A DNA stretch of 64,000 bases, from contig JAHEWK010000003.1 of NCBI GenBank assembly GCA_020740775.1, forward strand, positions 496,001 to 560,000. The letters run 5' to 3'. The stretch is from Ilyonectria destructans (lineage: Eukaryota; Ascomycota; Sordariomycetes; Hypocreales; Nectriaceae). The notes beneath the pieces were generated by a model. It searched no databases, was not told where the DNA came from, and worked only from the letters and a program-made list of their open reading frames with translations. Made by a program: the position numbers and the translations under genes. Shown piece by piece: positions 46,819 through 60,062 of the stretch; position 1 is the stretch's first letter, and each line of letters begins with the position of its first letter.

Positions 46819-48694
46819 GATTGCAGTAGCTGACGCTCTCTGGGCAACGGGCAACGGAGGATATTCGGAGTGGGGTGAAGGTGGCGGGGAGAGAGGAATG
46901 GGTGACGACAAGGAGGTGGTTGAAGTTGAAGTTGAAGCTGGCGTTGGGTTGGCGTTGGCGGGGGCCGGCTCGATGGTGGGGGAGGAAACAGAAAAGCGGG
47001 CTTTTGTGAGTGGCCAGACGCGCTCTGCGCCCAGTGCTCCAGTACGCTGAGTGCTGTAGGCGCCCAAGCGGCCGAGCCCACAGGGGGCCGTTAGCCGTTA
47101 CCAACGATCGCGGGGCAGTTTGTTTCCAAAATTTCACGTGTTTGCTGTTTTGCTCTCCAAAAACTTTTTAGGGTTGCGTTGGACCAATCGCTACGGGACT
47201 GCTGGCGTCGGAGTACCGGCCGGTAGAGACTCCCAAAGACATCTCATCATTTCCTAGCCAAGGCATTCATTCACCCAGGCTCCGGATGTAGACTCGATCC
47301 AAGCTGGCATTTTTCAATGCCTGTGGATCCAAAAGTGGGAGAAACCTCGCCGGTGCTGAAAATCGGCTTGGCTTGGTACCAACCAGGCGGTGACACAAGA
47401 CATCCACATGCACCAGCAGCTCATTTAATGCACTTCCCCCTCAACACCAAAGGGACAACGGTTCCCATGATACATTATACCACGCTAAGGGCGTCCCAGG
47501 TCCCGACATTCTGGTTCCCTATATGGGATGGGTAAGGTGAGCCTGTATGCATCCAGGGTCCTCGGCATGGATCGCGGTCTCGGATGAACGGGAGGGAGTT
47601 GGTCGAGGCAACTCTCAAGACTATTCCATCCAAAGGTCCGAATATTCACGGTCTCGCGCAGAGCTCGTCGCAGTCAAGCGCCTGACTGTCATCTCGCTGC
47701 AAAGTGCACATTGTAACCCCACCGTCACGGCATCGGCAAGGGCAGTTCCACGGCTCAATGGCGGCGTATGAAAAAGGCGATCGAGGTGGAACACACATCG
47801 GCACTTGATGCGGCCTGGGCTCGCGCTTTATCCTTACCGCTGCTATGCATCTGAGGGCGAATTTCCTCGGCAGTGGGTTGGCCTGTACGTAATGATGCAT
47901 GAAAGATGCATCAAATTGGCGTGCTGCACTGAAACCTCTTAAATAGGGTATTGTGTTGAGCAGGCAATTAGTGATTATCTCCTTGAGAAGTGTGTCAAAG
48001 GTGAATGTCTCGAAAACATACAAGTTCCCCTCCTTGAGATTCTCGCGGGCCAATCAGTGACGGGGGATGACGGGTCACGACGGTTTTCCCCCGTTTGCGT
48101 ACATCGTCATGAGGAACTGCGCATCTCTTCCTGGCTGCATGCGGAGCAGGCCGCTTCTAACTGGGGCATCAGTGTTGAGAGCAGGGTATGTCTGCCCGAA
48201 GCCCGTCCACAGCGGCAGCTTACATGAAGCTATGTACCAGGTCGTATGAGGTTGACTGGCCAGGCCCCGGTCACGGGGACCAGACCCCTACGCACAACTC
48301 AGAGAGACTGGTACGATCTTGAGACCACGGCAATGTATTCCGGTCCGTACTCTCTCTCGACCGCAATCACGTCAATCGCAATCACGGCGCATCCATCCCC
48401 TAGTAATAGTTTTCGTATCAACATCCACAAAGATAGCCATTTACTGATCGGTGTTAGAGCGGTCTTATTCGCAAGCCACAGAGCAGAACATCACACGAAA
48501 CAGCGCAGAGCTGAACAGAGTTTGCGCGTTCGGGATGCAAGATAAACGGTGCAGCCAATTGCGTAGCCTTGATCGGCGATCCAGGGCTCCAGCGAAATTC
48601 TGGAACGTCTGTGGTGTGGCGGGTTCGCAGCCGGATTGTCGGGGAAAAGGCAGACTACGTACCGTCTTAGCCACCGAGGAGTGGAACGGGTGTA

Positions 48695-48728
48695 GAGATG
48701 CAGCGATGCAGAGATGCAAAGATGCGGC
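48695..48728. repeat. Imperfect tandem repeat of GATGCAGA-like units
   Basis: Four imperfect units (GATGCAGC, GATGCAGA, GATGCAAA, GATGCGGC) in noncoding DNA upstream of the permease gene. Confidence 0.8.
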
Positions 48729-49604
48729 GGCGTCGACGGAGTGCCACCCTAGCGCAAGAGCTGGAGATACGTGCATTGTATCTGGGGAGGTGGGTTGACT
48801 CGATGAGATCGAGTAATACCTTTCTTCTGCCCGCGCCGCGATAGAACTAACCGGTTTGATGTGACGCTACATTATCTGAGTCGCATCGTTACGGTGATAA
48901 GAAGACCCTGACCAGCCAATGGCAATGCGCCTAGTGGGCCAACACGGGGAAGCCGTCTCTCTTGCAGGAGCCCTGCACAGATAGCGACCTAGGAGCTGGG
49001 GCCTTTCCCCGGGAAGCAACCATCCAAGAGACCATCAATCCAAGCGTAACCTCTCCTGTTGCAGCATAGCAGCATGGAAGCCACCCGGAACGAGCCCCAA
49101 AGTTGCCACTAACGCTTCGTTTCCCAGGCAAGGCAAAGCGCCCGGAAGCTTACTGCTCCACCAACGCGGCGCCTCCCACCCTCATTCCTCCACCCACAAC
49201 ACCACCACAGCCATGTCCCAAGAGTCTCCGTATGCGGCAGCCTGAAGGGCCTAAGTTAACTTGTCCACGACTGTCCAGGCCGATCCAGGACCCATGTGGG
49301 GGTTTGCCCACCTTGGCCGCCCCTCGCTCGCATGGATTCTTGCTTCTCCGCCTGTCCCAACCACTGGCCACTCAGTGCCATGGCATGGTACTTCGTACCT
49401 GGGGCCGCTTGCTGGACTTCGATTAACATCAGGGCATCGGACGAGGTAGCTGTCAATTAGCAGCCGGCTGTTGGACCGACGACCTCTTTCCCGATACGGA
49501 TCCGCACCCCCGGCGGCGCCCTCGTGGTCCATTCACACTCCGGCGCCCCAGCCCTCCCCATGTCTCGCGCGGCCGGCGGCCACCCGGCCTCTCTCCTTGG
49601 CCGG

Positions 49605-49737
49605 TTATCACCAAAGCCCGGGCCTTGGGATGGGCGATGCGTAGAGTGGGTTGATAGCCAAGATGGACGATAAACAGCTCTGCTTGACAGACCGATGGGG
49701 ACGCTGCAGAAGGATCCTCCCCATGCAGCAAAGATAA
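49605..49737. promoter_or_regulatory. Cluster of four HGATAR sites upstream of the uracil permease gene
   Basis: TTATCA at 49605-49610 (TGATAA on the other strand), TGATAG at 49652-49657, CGATAA at 49669-49674 and AGATAA at 49732-49737. All fit HGATAR, the consensus of the nitrogen regulator AreA/NIT2. They sit about 320-450 bases before the permease ATG. Purine and pyrimidine uptake genes are commonly under nitrogen control in fungi, so the arrangement fits, but binding is inferred. Confidence 0.5.
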
Positions 49738-49910
49738 ATACCGGCGATCCCCTTCCCCCTCAACCATGTTTTGCGGATTGAAACAGCGGGGAATCACACA
49801 ACGGTTGCAACGCATTGTTTGACATTAATCTCCCCTCACACTGGTTGATCTCGTGTGACCCATCCTGTCTACTTCACGTCATTGACCCGCCCAAACCTAC
49901 ACGGGACGCC

Positions 49911-49916
49911 TATATA
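49911..49916 (+). promoter_or_regulatory. Candidate TATA box of the uracil permease gene
   Basis: TATATA about 145 bases before the start codon, downstream of the GATA cluster. Confidence 0.45.
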
Positions 49917-50055
49917 CCCTCAGCTGGCGCCACTCAGCAAGCTTTTGGTTCCTCCACTTGATTAATCCGGCATTTATCTTGCCAATTTCTCGAGAGAGCC
50001 CCCTCCCATACCTCTACTTCTATCATCCGCCTCCCGTCTCCCGCCCGTCCACAAA

Positions 50056-51859
50056 ATGGACTCGGGACCGCGACGCAGATGGATCGACAAGCTCGCCGTC
50101 GAGGCGGAGCCTGGCCTGACTCCCGCCCAGCGTATGGTACGAAATGATTACTCCCAGACCAATCGTCCACGAGAAATCCCCGACTGGAATGTTGAGACTC
50201 TTTGAGAGCAGTGCTGACTTCCACCCAGCTTACCAACCATGACTTGAAACCCGTAGAGAAGGAGCGTCGTCAATGGAGCGCCTGGAACTTTGTCGGCTTT
50301 TGGATTGCCGACTCTTTCAACATCAACACATGGATGATTTCTTCCTCAATGATTGTGGGTGGCTTGTCGTGGTGGCAAGCGTGGATCTGCGTCTGGATCG
50401 GCTACACTATCACCGGTATTTTTGTGGCCATGAACGCCCGTTTCGGTGCCATGTATCACATTGGTTTCCCCGTTGCCAACAGATCATCTTTTGGTATCTG
50501 GGGCAGCTTGTGGCCCGTCTTCAACCGTGCTGCCATGGGTAATTACCTACTCTCGGTTTCCTGCTGCAACAAGATGCTAATGTTTTCTCAGCCTGTGTCT
50601 GGTATGGAGTACAGAGTTATATCGGTGGACATTGTGTCTACCTCATGATCCGCTCCATTTGGAAATCTTGGGACCGTGACACGATTCCCAACAGCTTCTC
50701 TAAGGATTCCGGTACTACGACTGCCGACTTTGTCTCCTTCTTCCTTTTTTGGTTCATGTCTCTCCCGGCCATCTGGTTCCCTGTCCACAAGATCCGCCAC
50801 CTCTTCACTGTCAAGGCCTACATTGTCCCTTGCGCCGGAATTGCTTTCCTTGCCTGGACTGTTTCTCGCGCTGGTGGCATTGGACCCATTATCAAGCAGA
50901 AGAACACGATCCATGGCAGCGACCTTGGGTGGGAGATTGTGAAGGGCATCATGTCCTCGATCGCTAACTTTGCCACTCTAATTGTCAACGGCAGCGATTT
51001 TTCCCGTTTTGCTCGCAAGCCCTCGGATGCACTGTGGTCGCAGATGATTACCATCCCGTTCGGCTTCGCCCTCACGTCCTTCATCGGCATCATCGTCTCC
51101 TCCTCGTCCACAGTCATCTACAACGAAGCCATCTGGGACCCTCTTGATCTCCTCGAGAACTTTATCAATGACGGAGGCTCCGCTCAACGCTTCGGTGTTT
51201 TCGTCATTGCCATGGCATTTGCCCTTGCTCAGCTGGGCACGAACATCGCTGCCAACTCCGTCTCGGCCGGAACCGACATGACTGCCCTGTTCCCTCGATA
51301 CATCAACATCCGTCGTGGTGGATACATTTGCGCTGCCATTGGTCTTGCCATGTGCCCCTACAATCTTCTCACCGACGCCAACCAGTTTACCACCTACCTA
51401 TCCGCCTATAGTGTGTTCCTGAGCTCCATCGCTGGTGTCATGGTCTCAGACTACTATCTGGTTCGAAAGGGTTACTTGGAGATCAAGGAGCTGTACGACG
51501 GCCGCAAGTCTGGACCTTACTTCTACACTTGGGGTATCAACTGGCGAGCTTATGCTGCCTACATTTCGGGTATTTTGATCAATGTCGTTGGCTTTGCAGG
51601 AGCCATCGGCCGTGACGTGCCCATCGGAGCCCAGTACATCTACAACCTCAACTACTTCTTCGGATTCGGCATCGCTTGCGGTATGTACTGGACTCTTTGC
51701 AGGTTCTTCCCCGTCCCGGCGACCAGCGATCGATGGATGGAGGTGGGCGACGAGATTGACGATGTACGGGTGGCCTACAATGCTGACAGCCCGACTTATG
51801 ATGAGGAGCATGTGACCGGAGATTCTAAGGGAGTTGATGGGATGCCAAAGCATTTTTGA
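50056..51859 (+). CDS. NCS1-family uracil/allantoin-type permease, FurD/Fur4-like
   Basis: Exons 50056-50136, 50229-50538 and 50592-51859 give 552 residues. NCS1 features include NHDLKPVEKERRQWSAWNFV before the first membrane span, FWIADSFNINTWMISSSMIV, the FGIWGSLWPVFNRA loop, ANFATLIVNGSDFSRFAR, LGTNIAANSVSAGTDMTALF and MCPYNLL. About twelve hydrophobic spans are visible, with a hydrophilic C-terminus. NCS1 proteins import nucleobases and relatives with protons across the plasma membrane. Fungal members of this subgroup (Fur type) include uracil, allantoin and uridine carriers; the NTW and SDFSR regions fit this group, and uracil is the most likely substrate but is not proven. The upstream GATA cluster suggests nitrogen control. 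Confidence 0.87.
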
Positions 51860-51921
51860 AGCAGATATTATCGCAAGTTTATGACTTATTATGAATAGGG
51901 AGTAGTTGGTAGAGAATTGAT

Positions 51922-52444
51922 ATGACAAAGAGGATTACCACGCGCACAATCACAACTTGCCACATCCTGAAACAAAAGCTCTCACAAGATCCCGATGTGG
52001 CGATTACACACGTCGGCAATGGAGTATTGCATTTGAGAATAGTGCTGGAGGGCTTGATATGGGACTCGGTTTACGACACTGATTTCAGCCTTGATTATTG
52101 TCTGCGCTACTCTGACGATGGGCGGGTCGAGTTCATACACCTGTAAGTACCAGTAGATGTATGGCTTTGTCCTATTTTAATTATGCTAATTGTTGGCCAG
52201 GCCGTACGTGGATGATACTCCGAGTTGGGCGAAGGTTCCGTTCAGCGCTCTGTCAAGTTATGAGAAGAGCGCGAAAGTGACTGGTGGTATGGGTCCGGTA
52301 GGGGATCAGCTTGAGAATATGAATGGGTAGATGGATCAGTTCCAGAAGTGGGTGGTGTCTAGAGCCCTTGATGCGGATATCACAGAGTGGTTGCAAGGAA
52401 CTTATGTTGATGGGGATGAGAAACTTATTCGACGTGGTACTTAG
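51922..52444 (+). pseudogene. Small unidentified gene, apparently broken by an in-frame stop
   Basis: Only 62 bases after the permease stop, 51922-52142 joins 52201-52330 through a normal 58-bp intron (GTAAGT, TTATGCTAAT, CCAG) to give 116 residues. The sequence includes RIVLEGLIWDSVYDTDFSLD and PYVDDTPSWAKVPFS. A TAG stop lies at 52328-52330. The same frame then continues for 37 good-looking codons (MDQFQKWVVSRALDADITEW) to a TAG at 52442-52444. One C-to-T change in a CAG would explain the stop. Alternatively, a weak 54-bp intron (GTGACT..GGGTAG, 52277-52330) would splice it out in frame. I do not recognise the family. The gene borders an AT-rich island. Confidence 0.5.
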
Positions 52445-52942
52445 GTTAATGCAGTCGGCGTTTGCTTTTTGTGTATTAGCTTACTTTATAACACGGGGTG
52501 TAGGTATAAGTAGGAGGGAGATAGAATTGTCTGCCTTGTCTGGAATAGCTAGATAGTCTATATTAGTGCATTATGAAGTCATTTGTTATATAGGTTACTA
52601 GTTTTCATTTTATTATTATAGCTTTAAGTTTGAAATACTATATCTTATATATTAATAATAAAATCGATAGCTACACAGTCAGTGATATTATTCCTTTTTT
52701 TTTTTTTACTTTATTAAAAAAATATATTAAAACAGTAATACCAATGCAAACTGAGCAAATCGTCAATCAACGCGAATTACCATAGCAAACTGAGCAAACC
52801 ACTAATGACCACGAACCAGTCCATCATTTTCCACCAGCCGAAGACACCAACCGGCTCACCGTCATCTTTTGCCTCCCGGAATATAATTCAGCGTCGCTTC
52901 AAGCGTTGTAACAATGACAAGTCGAAGCCAGCTCGTTGGGTT
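52445..52942. other. AT-rich island with poly-T and a 14-bp direct repeat
   Basis: By eye, 52561-52740 contains 33 G/C in 180 bases (about 18%), unlike the GC-rich surroundings, with a poly-T tract at about 52695-52707. GCAAACTGAGCAAA is repeated at 52746-52759 and 52785-52798. No gene is supported. Confidence 0.8.
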
Positions 52943-54097
52943 TCAGTACTGCTGAGATCCCTCTACTGAACCGCCTGGGAAGTTATGCGCGTCCTGGGAG
53001 CCATCTTCGAAGTTCCAATTGCTTCCATTTCCCTCTAGCCCAAGTAATTGCGAGCTTCCTTCGTCTACCCTTTGGCCAAGTAGGCACGATGCGTCCATGA
53101 TTCTCCCTGCCTCCGGCATCGAGCTGAAGGCCATCGGCGAGGCATTTGCCACGAAGGCGGCGGGTGAGCTGGGGATTGGCATGTTCCTGGGGATCGTTCT
53201 GGCTGGGTCGAGGACGTAATTTTCCTGAACAGGTAGCGCGAGGCTAGGGTTTCCCCAATTGACGAAGGAATATTGTTGCTGCAGCAGCTGCTGTTGCAGT
53301 TGCTGTTGTAGTTGCTGCTGCGGCTGTGATTGTTGCTGCTGCTGCTGCAATGGGGAGAGTTGTGGACGAGGTGGAGAGCTGTAGTGCGTCGGCGGTCTGT
53401 ACTGCGAGATCTGGCTAGGGTAGACGCTGGAGCCCACTCGGTCGTCCGGGCCAAACTCGACCACGTCGATCGGCGCGCGGAAGTTTTGAGGAAGTATTAG
53501 CTCGGAATGAGGGATGATATTCCGGAGGTCGGGGTGCCTGGTCGGCGTAGTCAAGCGCCCAGACATCACATCGTCGACGGTATAATAGCTGACCAGGTGA
53601 TGTGATACGCCCTGGAAGTTTATGCTGATGGTCTTCTTGACTAGTCCGTCGTCTTTGAATGGATACGAGTCAATTAGAGACCCTAGAAGAGATCGTTTAA
53701 GATCCTTGTCGCCAGCATCCGGGTCTATCGCGGATGGGAAGCCCATCTGAGGGTGGGAGGAATTGTTGCTCTTGCTAACCCCGTGTTGGGGTTTCTTGTT
53801 CTTCCTCAGGACTCGCTTCTTCTCGCCAGGAGGGAAGTCCTTGAGCTCGCGGTAGACAAGGAAGTTGCCCAGGATGCGGCTAGGGCTCCAGGAGACGCCG
53901 TCCGTCCAGCGCTTAATGCCTGAGGCGTACCCCTCGTAGATGAAGACATTACCGCTCTTGATGAGCTCCTTTCGTTCGCCGTCGTGCGGTCTGCGGGGTA
54001 CGTGGCTAAGCTGCCCCGACAGGCAAGCCTGGAAGAGGACGAGGGCATCCATCGTGGAAGCGATGTGGCCCTGGAAGGTGGGATTCAGAGGGACCAT
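52943..54097 (-). CDS. WOPR-domain transcription regulator, Sge1/Ryp1/Wor1-type (Gti1/Pac2 family)
   Basis: A single exon of 384 residues. The first WOPR half lies at about 6-90 (PTFQGHIASTMDALVLFQAC, VPRRPHDGERKELIKSGNVF, GIKRWTDGVSWSPSRILGNF). The second half is near 150-205 (KKTISINFQGVSHHLVSYYT, VDDVMSGRLTTPTRHPDL). Between them are FPPGEKKRVLRKNKK and a variable loop. The C-terminus is Gln-rich (CAG/CAA tracts, roughly residues 250-275) and low in complexity. The IKRWTDG...SPSRILGNFLVYREL signature fits the Wor1/Ryp1/Sge1 branch rather than Pac2. These proteins bind DNA and control morphological switching, conidiation, secondary metabolism and, in pathogens, effector expression. The frame is open further upstream to 54241, but the start MVPLNPTFQG matches the usual distance to the WOPR domain. 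Confidence 0.9.
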   Translation of the reverse strand: MVPLNPTFQGHIASTMDALVLFQACLSGQLSHVPRRPHDGERKELIKSGNVFIYEGYASGIKRWTDGVSWSPSRILGNFLVYRELKDFPPGEKKRVLRKNKKPQHGVSKSNNSSHPQMGFPSAIDPDAGDKDLKRSLLGSLIDSYPFKDDGLVKKTISINFQGVSHHLVSYYTVDDVMSGRLTTPTRHPDLRNIIPHSELILPQNFRAPIDVVEFGPDDRVGSSVYPSQISQYRPPTHYSSPPRPQLSPLQQQQQQSQPQQQLQQQLQQQLLQQQYSFVNWGNPSLALPVQENYVLDPARTIPRNMPIPSSPAAFVANASPMAFSSMPEAGRIMDASCLLGQRVDEGSSQLLGLEGNGSNWNFEDGSQDAHNFPGGSVEGSQQY

Positions 54098-54807
54098 GGC
54101 CGAGAGCGTAACTCGAACGAAACCTAACCTTGTCAAGGAGGAAAGATGAAACAGGGAGATTAAGAAGAATGAAGCGTTTCCAGGCCTAAAGTGCGCGGAA
54201 ATCAGAGCATACGTGGTTGGGTGATGAAGTGACGTTGGCAAAATTGACTCTGGTGCAGAAGCTTAGCCCGCATGATACACATTGTGAGGACGGACAGCAA
54301 GGTTGGAGACAAACGGGTGCAAGAACGGCCTCATGGCAAACGTTAAAATGACACGTCGACTCCACTCAGTAGACGAAGGAGATCACAGGCAGGTAGTGAG
54401 GGTTAGATGGTGCTGTCGACGCGAGGAAGGGGGCGAGGAGAGTAAAGGGGAAAGCGAGGCCAGTGCCCGCGTCCAGCCTGTCTGCCTCAGTCGATGGGGT
54501 TTCTTTTTTATTTCTTTTTGCTCAGATATCCTATTCCTAGATGAAGAGCAGTCCTCTATTGTGTGTATTTTCTTTTACTCCTATTTCTTCCTTGAGACGC
54601 CCAGCCACCCAACGTGACAAAATGCGATAAGTACCCCGGGAAACTGCGGTCCGATTAGAGGCTTCACGATAGTGTAGAAACCGTCATTGTCTCAAAGTCT
54701 CACGCGTTTCTCGGGATAAAGATGTGTTGATCCTCCGTGCCTCTACATCCATAAATCAATCCAACGGAACATGTCTAGCGTTCTACAATTCACAAGCAGC
54801 CCATCAC
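54098..54807. other. Upstream region of the WOPR gene
   Basis: 710 bases between CTP synthase (3' end) and the WOPR gene start, both on the minus strand. Morphogenetic WOPR genes often have long leaders. No coding exon is seen. Confidence 0.5.
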
Positions 54808-57403
<2,596 letters not shown>

Positions 57404-58100
57404 CTTGAGATCCTTTGGTATTCGGGGCTTTGAGGAGTAATCGTTGTAATGGAGGGAACGCTGCTGGTGAGATTTGCTGGAGTTCACCACGACACGCACG
57501 ACACGACAAAACTGTGCCTGTCACAAGGAAAACTTTGCGATCGGAGCGCATGCTGACTAACAAGGTGGTGGAGACACTCGACTAGGCGGCTCCGATCCAG
57601 CGACATCCACTAAATTACAGCGACCTTTTCAGAACAGTCGGTCTGACTCGTAACGTTATACCCGATGCGGTGCAAGCTTTTCTGAGCAAACCTTCTATTG
57701 GTGTCACTTCTGAAGCATTGATGAAACCAACCGCAATTTCTAGAACCTCAGTGAATCGTGACCACCACTATGTCAAGTCTCGGTCAGCTGCAGCTTCTCC
57801 AAAATCACTGTAATGTAAGTCAAAGGATTGTTCGCGCGTCAGTGTGGTCATCGTCGTGCACGTGATCGGTATCCGTGCAAGTCTGTAATTGATGACGCCA
57901 GGCAGGCTAAGCCTTACAAAGGGTTGGCCAAAGGGGATGAAGTCGAGTAAAAATAGACCTCTCATTAACCTAGGTGATAAATGCACTTGACGTCTCTCAT
58001 AAGTGCGAAGGAGCGATTAATGTCACGACATGCACACATTGTTGCTGGCGGGGTACGGGAATGTCCTTTCTGTAGATCGATTTGATGGCCGGCAATCACC
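57404..58100. other. Intergenic region between CTP synthase and the tRNA cluster
   Basis: Upstream region of the CTP synthase gene; nothing coding. It ends at the first tRNA-Thr gene. Confidence 0.5.
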
Positions 58101-58172
58101 GCCCCGTTGGCTAAGTGGTATAGCGTGTCACTAGTAATGACAAGATCACTGGTTCGATTCCAGTACGGGGCA
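58101..58172 (+). tRNA. tRNA-Thr (anticodon AGU), copy 1
   Basis: A 72-nt cloverleaf. The acceptor stem is GCCCCGT paired with ACGGGGC, with discriminator A. The anticodon stem TGTCA/TGACA has loop CTAGTAA, giving AGU, which decodes ACU. The A box is TGGCTAAGTGG and the B box GGTTCGATTCC. No intron. A T-run (CTCTTTTTG) terminates it downstream. Confidence 0.96.
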
Positions 58173-58856
58173 ATGCAATCCAGACAGTTCTGTCTGATCT
58201 CTTTTTGTGGATTTGTTCGTTGAACCTTCATTTTGCCCATCCATATTACTCTCCTGGTTGCGTGTGGCTGACCGAGTTGTAACGTTATGTCCGAAATAAT
58301 ATTTTGTTTCGGATGGCTACTATGACACGAACTTGCAACGCCGTTGTAGGTGTGCTGGAAGACAGGTACATTCAACGCTTACAACACGCTGGAGACTCTT
58401 CGTGTTAGCAGTGGCGGCACCTCGGGATATAATACGAGTGCTAACGATTAGAAAAATGTGTGCCTGGTAAGTATGGCGTGTCCTATCGGCCCAAAAAATA
58501 AACAGACGAAACAGGGAGAAGAGGAATGAATGTGCAGCAACATCGTTTTGGATCCAGGCTGGGCCGTGTTAGTGAGCATCCCACCCCACCGACCGAAACT
58601 GCAACTGTTCCCCAGCCATTCATGCAGTTGCCACTCCCTAAGGGGAAATGTGAATCCTGGCCTGGGTGGGGGATTTCTTTCAATTGTCAATACATTCCCC
58701 TATTGTGATGCGCTTTCTTATATCTGGGTATATTTTTATGTGGCAGCGCAGTTACGTGGAGCACACAGCCCAGAGAGCCTTGGTCTTGGTTTTGCTCCTG
58801 GGAGCCGCGACAGAGGCTGCCCGATATGAGCATCAATTTGAAGCCGACCAATCACA
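58173..58856. other. Spacer between tRNA copies 1 and 2
   Basis: 684 bases with no gene recognised. Short open frames here are chance frames. Confidence 0.5.
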
Positions 58857-58928
58857 GCCCCGTTGGCTAAGTGGTATAGCGTGTCACTAGTAATGACAAG
58901 ATCACTGGTTCGATTCCAGTACGGGGCA
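58857..58928 (+). tRNA. tRNA-Thr (anticodon AGU), copy 2
   Basis: Identical over all 72 nt to the copy at 58101. The leader shares CAATCAC just before the acceptor stem, and a T-rich CTCTTTTTG follows. Confidence 0.96.
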
Positions 58929-59380
58929 GCACAATTGAGGCCTTCCGGTCAATTCTCTTTTTGCGGTGAGAGGGGGATGGTGGTTGGTGGCTAGATCTTT
59001 TTGAAGGTTGTTGGTGGGGATCAGCGCCGCGCCAGGTACCAGGTGTGGGAGCATGTTCTGGTGCGTGTGTATCAATTGAGCTTGGCTAGCGAAGCCACTT
59101 GATATGCACTGTGACGTTCAAAAATGAGGGAAGAAACCGTGTGGAGGGGCTGCGGTGGAGAAGAACTGGAGATATATGTCTATATCTGACAATGATTACG
59201 AGAAGTGATGCAGACTGACGTTTCGATTGCGTATATTTGTGCAGATCGCAATGATAAAAGGAAAGGATGGGGTGACAGCTCATCCATTTTGTCTACTGCT
59301 CGTCACGGATCCCGAACACCGGTGATAGGCATCCATCATTCTTGTTCTTTAACAACGGCAAAAAGCAAACAACTCAAGCT
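58929..59380. other. Spacer between tRNA copies 2 and 3
   Basis: 452 bases with no recognisable gene. Confidence 0.5.
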
Positions 59381-59452
59381 TGCCCCGTACTGGAATCGAA
59401 CCAGTGATCTTGTCATTACTAGTGACACGCTATACCACTTAGCCAACGGGGC
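59381..59452 (-). tRNA. tRNA-Thr (anticodon AGU), copy 3, inverted
   Basis: The reverse complement is identical to the other two copies. Downstream on its own strand a TTTTT run (GCTTTTTGCC) acts as terminator. Confidence 0.95.
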
Positions 59453-60062
59453 TTGTTGCTTGATTTGATGCCGGTGTGAAATTGAAAGGGGGTCTATAAA
59501 TCCCTCAGGGGTTGTGAAGCGAAGTGGCGTGGTGGAGAGACTATTCAAGTCTAGGTACAACGGGTTGTGGATAGGATACTACTCTCCACAATGCAACTTC
59601 AAAACGCCAACAAGCATGTGATAAATGAACTCCGACAAAAAAAAACCCAGGTGTGTTTTCAAATTTTAATTATAATTGTAACAGAATCGATCAGTTTGTG
59701 GATGTTCACGTCAAAAGACATAGGTGTTGATCAAAGGAAAGTCTATGTTTGCTACCCTAGATGCATGCAATTCCTGCACTTTTATGCTAACTATACTCTT
59801 TTGCCCCCGACATATCTATTCCATCATTAATTATTCATTAGTCTCTGCCCATATTCCTCCATGGACAGAACTCGCAAAGCAAAGCCGCAAAATAAGGATC
59901 GTTGATGCTTTTGGCCCCTCCCCTATTCCATGCTGAACTCCATGCTGGAGCAATTCCCAATTCCCAAATGCGCTTTTCCGATGCAATCGCTTTTAGAACC
60001 CTGTCCCATCCCGTCCCACCTAAGCTCTTTTCGTTTGTCGTAATTTCCAATATCGTTTAATT
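59453..60062. other. Intergenic region downstream of the MFS gene
   Basis: 610 bases that include the 3' end of the MFS transporter gene. Relatively AT-rich; no gene seen. Confidence 0.5.

Larger units (their letters stand above)
46819..50055. other. 3.2 kb divergent gap between kap114 and the uracil permease gene
   Basis: No frame here resembles a protein family. Scattered small ORFs, such as 48246-48798 (+) and 49453-49815 (-), lack support. There is an imperfect tandem repeat at 48695-48728. The permease-proximal end carries a GATA-site cluster and a TATA box. Confidence 0.5.

Noticed and set aside
54098..54241. 48-residue N-terminal extension of the WOPR protein
   Set aside because: The WOPR family starts close to the domain; the extension is hydrophobic and not family-like.
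58081..59470. Open frames that read through the tRNA genes (for example the repeated PYWNRTSDLVITSDTLYHL peptide)
   Set aside because: The peptide is simply the translated reverse complement of the tRNA-Thr genes; no protein is supported.
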